From: an uncultured cyanobacterium
GTDB taxonomy: Bacteria; Cyanobacteriota; Cyanobacteriia; Pseudanabaenales; Pseudanabaenaceae
Assembly (NCBI GenBank): GCA_903819605.1
Contig: CAIJEA010000182.1
Span: 1-8,725, forward strand
DNA length: 8,725 nucleotides
Direction: 5' to 3'
A program made the position numbers and the translations under genes. The notes under the pieces are model-generated. The model was not told where the DNA came from. It was given only the letters and a program-made list of their open reading frames with translations, and searched no databases. Of the stretch, positions 6,242-8,725 are shown one piece after another (positions within the stretch are counted from its first letter, which is position 1; each line of letters starts with the position of its first letter).

Positions 6242-6247
6242 TATAAT
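6242..6247 (+). promoter_or_regulatory. Candidate -10 box of the kinase gene
   Basis: A perfect TATAAT lies within the 10-bp palindrome CATTATAATG (6239-6248). No good -35 sits at 16-18 bp, so an activator may be needed, or the match is chance in AT-rich DNA. A start near 6254 would give a leader of about 143 nt containing the nested hairpin at 6270-6360. Confidence 0.35.
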
Positions 6248-6269
6248 GCTTAGGACAAATTTAAATCCC

Positions 6270-6360
6270 AGAGATTAGAGATATCGCTATAGCCAAATAA
6301 GATAGCCAGAAGAGAGTTGCGCCCCAACTCTTTTCTGGCTATAGCACTGCTCTAATCTCT
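6270..6360 (+). repeat. Nested hairpin with alternative stems (family copy 2)
   Basis: An outer 11-bp stem, AGAGATTAGAG (6270-6280) with CTCTAATCTCT (6350-6360), encloses an 18-bp stem (6302-6319 with 6325-6342; one G-T pair) with a 5-nt loop. The right inner arm also contains TGGCTATAGC (6336-6345), which can pair perfectly with GCTATAGCCA (6286-6295), so two inner folds compete. The inner stem shares CCAGAAGAGA and TCTGG ends with the hairpin at 3034-3080. It ends 36 nt before the kinase ATG, so it probably lies in the kinase leader. TTTT at 6360-6363 follows the outer stem but is short for a terminator. Confidence 0.65.
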
Positions 6361-6396
6361 TTTGCTATATTTATTGCAGAGATGGAGTAGTCAAGC

Positions 6397-8181
6397 ATGA
6401 TTGGTCAATTACTTGATGGGCGCTACCGCATTGCCAGTAAGTTAGGTGAAGGGGGATTTGGTCACACCTATCTAGCTCATGATACTCGCATTCCTAATGA
6501 GCCACTTTGTGTAGTTAAACATCTCAAACCAGCTAGTAGCGATCGCGAATATTTGAAGGTTGCTAACCGTCTATTTACGAGTGAGGCGCAAACTCTAGCT
6601 CAGTTGGGTAATCATGACCGTATTCCTCGGCTTCTTGCCTATTTTGAGCAGGAAGGAGAGTTTTATTTGGTAGAAGAGTTTGTTGAGGGGAGATCTCTAG
6701 GACTTGAACTAGTACGTGGCTATCGACTCAGTGAACTTCAAGTAATTCAGATATTAGATGATTTATTAAGTATTTTGGAATATACCCATAGTCATGGCGT
6801 AATTCATCGCGATATCAAGCCAGATAATATTATTCGCCGCAAACTTGATAGCAAGCTCGTGTTGATTGATTTTGGTGCGATCAAGCAGGTGCAAAATCAA
6901 ATCAATCAAGAAGACCAGACCATCGCAACAGTAGCAATCGGGACTCTAGGCTATATGCCTAGCGAGCAAGCACAGGGAAGACCTCGCCCAAATAGTGATT
7001 TGTATGCGATCGGTGTAATAGGTATTCAGGCTTTGACTGGATTGCCTCCCCGTGAACTGCAAGAAGATTATCAAACAGGGGAATTAATTTGGCAGCATCT
7101 TGTCCCTGCTAAGTCGAGCTTAATTGACGTATTAGCTAAAATGACTCGCTATCACTACAAAGATCGCTATGCAACGGCGACAGAAGTTCGCCAAGCTTTA
7201 GCTGTTTTAGGCTCGAATCCTTTACCAACGCCACCGCTAAATCCTTCTGCAAATGTTGTCCAGTCGACAATTGTCGGTACTAATAAAGTTAATAGTTTAG
7301 GCTCAGAAGGTTTATCAAAATTGCCTCCAACCCAGCCATATGTTCCAGCGATCGCGCAACCTCCAACCCAGCCTTTAGTTCAGCCACTGCCTGCCTCTAA
7401 TTCTTCGCCGCAGATTGGCGCTAATCCTCCCGCCTACGTGAATCCAGATCGGCAGACTGTGCAGGTATCTGCTCCTAGTCAAAGTAGCCATAATAATCCT
7501 GGTCACAAAGGTATATGGATTATGGTATGGGGTGGGGGATTGGCAACTGCGATCGCGATCGGGGCAGTGATGGCGACTCGCAATAATAATCCTATCTCTA
7601 CGCCGATTGCGGAGAATAACTCCATAAGCAAGCCTACTAATACCCCAACTCCTGAGCAAAAAACAGTTGTAGTTAGTCCCCCAGTATCTGTTGAGCCTAC
7701 CAAGGAACCTATAAAAAATTCTTCCCCTTCACCTAGTCCTACTACAAGCGATCGCCCTACACAAATTGCTACTAAACCAACTAAAACTTTAATTGAGCCT
7801 TTATCTGAGTCGGATGCGGTGGCGATCGTTAATAATTTAGTGGCTAGCAAAAATCAAATGTTCGCACCGCCGTTTGACCGTCAATTGCTAGCTGAGCTAA
7901 CTACGGGTGAAGCCTATGAAAAGCGGAAAGGCTCGATCGACTGGCTAGAAAGTAATAATGCTTTTTATCGCTATGGTGAATTTACGGTGAATCGGGCAGG
8001 TGCTTTTGGTATTCAGGACAATCAAGCGAATTTGACTGTGGAGATTTCTGAAAGCCCAACACTTTACGTCAATGGCAAAATTGATCGTACTCAGTCTGTC
8101 CCATCTAGAGATAAATATATTTGTACGCTACGGTTTGAAGAAGGTAAATGGAAAATTGCAGGGCTAACAAAAGTAAATTAA
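6397..8181 (+). CDS. Transmembrane Ser/Thr protein kinase with C-terminal IMS (ARC6-like) domain
   Basis: A Hanks-type kinase of 594 aa. The kinase domain (about 10-270) has all key motifs: glycine loop GEGGFG (17-22), ATP lysine Lys41, helix C Glu63, catalytic HRDIKPDN (137-144), DFG (158-160) and PSE in place of APE (188-190). A Pro/Ser/Thr-rich linker (274-370) carries PPTQP twice (310-314, 322-326). One membrane span follows (373-393), then a second Pro/Ser/Thr linker (398-465) and a C-terminal domain (467-594). That domain, with DAVAIVNNLVASKNQMFAPP, GSIDWLESNNAFYRYG, AGAFGI, ATLTVE-like and DKYICTLRFEEGKWKI segments, fits the IMS/DUF4101 domain of ARC6-type division proteins. The expected topology is a cytoplasmic kinase with the IMS domain outside, as for a sensor kinase; ligand and targets are unknown. 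GGAG at 6384-6387, 9 nt before the ATG, supports the start. Confidence 0.92.
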   Translation: MIGQLLDGRYRIASKLGEGGFGHTYLAHDTRIPNEPLCVVKHLKPASSDREYLKVANRLFTSEAQTLAQLGNHDRIPRLLAYFEQEGEFYLVEEFVEGRSLGLELVRGYRLSELQVIQILDDLLSILEYTHSHGVIHRDIKPDNIIRRKLDSKLVLIDFGAIKQVQNQINQEDQTIATVAIGTLGYMPSEQAQGRPRPNSDLYAIGVIGIQALTGLPPRELQEDYQTGELIWQHLVPAKSSLIDVLAKMTRYHYKDRYATATEVRQALAVLGSNPLPTPPLNPSANVVQSTIVGTNKVNSLGSEGLSKLPPTQPYVPAIAQPPTQPLVQPLPASNSSPQIGANPPAYVNPDRQTVQVSAPSQSSHNNPGHKGIWIMVWGGGLATAIAIGAVMATRNNNPISTPIAENNSISKPTNTPTPEQKTVVVSPPVSVEPTKEPIKNSSPSPSPTTSDRPTQIATKPTKTLIEPLSESDAVAIVNNLVASKNQMFAPPFDRQLLAELTTGEAYEKRKGSIDWLESNNAFYRYGEFTVNRAGAFGIQDNQANLTVEISESPTLYVNGKIDRTQSVPSRDKYICTLRFEEGKWKIAGLTKVN

Positions 8182-8323
8182 GGGACTGGCGATAAATTAA
8201 GGTGCTATGGCTTCTCAGATAATATTGGCTGAGCGAAGTCGAAACCAACATTATCTGAGTGAAGTCGGATGATTACTTCGCTGTAAATCTTTCCTTGTGG
8301 TTACTTAACCCACAACGGGGCTT
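8182..8323. repeat. Intergenic inverted repeat with CTGAGYGAAGTCG units
   Basis: The arms 8214-8228 and 8245-8259 pair at 14 of 15 positions (CTCAGATAAT with ATTATCTGAG, plus TTGG with CCAA). The loop carries CTGAGCGAAGTCGAA (8229-8243), nearly repeated at 8255-8269 (13 of 15). CTGAGCGAAGTCG is, as I recall, a common dispersed unit in cyanobacterial genomes. No T-tract follows, so termination of the kinase transcript here is doubtful. I see no gene in 8182-8416. Confidence 0.55.
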
Positions 8324-8339
8324 TGTAAAAAATTGTACA
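8324..8339. promoter_or_regulatory. Perfect NtcA box
   Basis: TGTA-N8-TACA, an exact and extended match to the NtcA consensus GTA-N8-TAC, lies 77 bp before the ATG of the 68-aa gene. It overlaps the 12-bp palindrome AATTGTACAATT (8331-8342). The best nearby -10, TG-A-TACTTT (8352-8360), is 16 bp after the box instead of the usual 20-24, so the class II geometry is imperfect. About two GTA-N8-TAC matches are expected by chance in 8.7 kb, but this one is intergenic and has the extra flanking T and A. Confidence 0.5.
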
Positions 8340-8416
8340 ATTATGAATAGGTGATACTTTTAAAGGAAGTATCGTCTAGTCTTTTTATTATCAAACTAAG
8401 CTATATTTCTGCATTT

Positions 8417-8623
8417 ATGGACGAGCTAAAGCCGATTCTCAATGAGTTCTTAGGGCAACCCGTTGCATTTTTTGGTGGACTCGTTTCGGGCTTTCTCAAG
8501 CTCGATCTCCAACAAGATCCTTTAAAGAGCTGGCTAGAAAAGCAAGGAGCTACGGTTCCTACTGACTCTTCGGCTAGCAATAATGGTAAAAATGATGGAC
8601 CTCAATCAATTTCTATTGACTAA
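8417..8623 (+). CDS. Small protein of unknown function, cyanobacterial type
   Basis: A 68-aa protein starting MDELKPILNEFLGQPVAFFGGLVSGFLKLDL, followed by QQDPLKSWLEKQG and a low-complexity polar tail rich in Ser, Asn, Asp and Gly. The middle (14-29) is hydrophobic and glycine-containing, perhaps a membrane-associated or amphipathic helix. From memory, similar short proteins with FLGQPVAFFGG and DPLKSWL segments occur widely in cyanobacteria; no function is known to me. The frame is open back to GTG 8351, but the upstream 22 residues do not look conserved, so ATG 8417 is preferred; neither has a good Shine-Dalgarno. A perfect NtcA box lies upstream, suggesting nitrogen control. Confidence 0.75.
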   Translation: MDELKPILNEFLGQPVAFFGGLVSGFLKLDLQQDPLKSWLEKQGATVPTDSSASNNGKNDGPQSISID

Positions 8624-8632
8624 ATGATCGAC

Positions 8633-8671
8633 AGGTTATCTTTGTTAACCTTGGTGTCATTTTGTTTTTAT
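8633..8671 (+). terminator. Possible terminator of the 68-aa gene
   Basis: AGGTTA (8633-8638) pairs with TAACCT (8646-8651), and after 8 nt comes the T-rich TTTTGTTTTTAT (8660-8671). The stem is short and AT-rich and the T-tract is displaced, so this is weak; the hairpin at the window edge may be the real stop. Confidence 0.3.
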
Positions 8672-8692
8672 AACCAGTTACGTTAGAAAACC

Positions 8693-8725
8693 AAATAAAG
8701 GCGACGCTGCGCGTCGCCTTTATTT
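8693..8725. repeat. Perfect GC-core hairpin at window edge
   Basis: Two 15-nt arms (8693-8707, 8711-8725) pair perfectly around a TGC loop: AAATAAAGGCGACGC with GCGTCGCCTTTATTT. The GC core with A/T-rich flanks suits a bidirectional terminator, about 70 nt after the 68-aa gene. The GCGACGC core resembles that of the hairpin after amt. The stem may extend beyond the window. Confidence 0.7.

Larger units (their letters stand above)
684..7755. repeat. HIP1 octamers (GCGATCGC), ten scattered copies
   Basis: Exact copies start at 684, 966, 2909, 2941, 3923, 4253, 6539, 7348, 7549 and 7748, all inside coding regions (amt, GAF, ABC exporter, kinase). This density is far above random and is a hallmark of many cyanobacterial genomes. 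None was seen in smpB or the 116-aa gene. Confidence 0.9.

Noticed and set aside
7375..7850. Minus-strand ORFs inside the kinase linker
   Set aside because: They are opposite the Pro/Ser/Thr-rich coding sequence of an intact kinase and show no recognisable protein features.
8208..8273. A 21-codon ORF after the kinase gene
   Set aside because: It is translated through the inverted repeat and has no ribosome site.
8351..8416. N-terminal extension of the 68-aa protein from GTG 8351
   Set aside because: The extra 22 residues overlap the likely promoter region and the -10 candidate, and the recognisable part starts at ATG 8417.
1..8725. tRNA, tmRNA, rRNA, CRISPR array, transposase or defence genes
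   Set aside because: I looked for them in all gaps and found no T-loop-like GTTCRA pattern, regularly spaced repeats or relevant protein motifs. smpB is present without its ssrA partner in this window.

Overview
The window looks like chromosomal DNA of a cyanobacterium. Three things point that way. It encodes photosystem II subunit PsbI. It holds at least ten copies of the HIP1 octamer GCGATCGC in 8.7 kb, against about 0.13 expected at random. It also carries sites matching the consensus of two cyanobacterial CRP-family regulators, NtcA and SyCRP1. The AT-rich intergenic DNA and abundant small intergenic hairpins would suit a Pseudanabaena-like filamentous genus, but that placement is a low-confidence guess.

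Layout, left to right. (1) Positions 1-623 hold no convincing gene. They contain short repeats, a terminator facing the minus strand, a perfect CRP-type operator and the likely promoter of amt. (2) An Amt ammonium transporter (624-2129, +) ends in a 27-bp perfect hairpin terminator. (3) A stand-alone GAF-domain protein follows (about 2306-2977, +). (4) A 337-bp gap with two inverted repeats leads to psbI (3315-3431, +; 38 codons). The stop codon of psbI shares one base with the GTG start of a full-length ABC half-exporter (3431-5224, +). (5) A bidirectional terminator (5220-5256) separates this from a convergent minus-strand pair: smpB (5252-5710) and, upstream of it, a 116-aa protein of unknown function (5730-6080). 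(6) A 316-bp divergent gap carries promoters for both sides and a complex nested hairpin. It leads into a transmembrane Ser/Thr protein kinase with a C-terminal ARC6-like IMS domain (6397-8181, +). (7) A 235-bp gap with an inverted repeat and a perfect NtcA box precedes a 68-aa protein of unknown function (8417-8623, +), followed by a possible terminator and a perfect hairpin at the window edge.

The genes do not form one pathway. Two local themes stand out. One is nitrogen and cAMP control: amt has a candidate NtcA promoter and a distant CRP site, and the small terminal gene has an NtcA box. The other is hairpin repeats in almost every intergenic gap; some act as terminators and some sit in leaders. 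I see no defence system, CRISPR array, transposase, rRNA or tRNA. The most unusual points are the one-base psbI/ABC-exporter overlap, the kinase leader with two mutually exclusive stems, and the orphan minus-strand terminator, which hints at an unannotated transcript upstream of amt.
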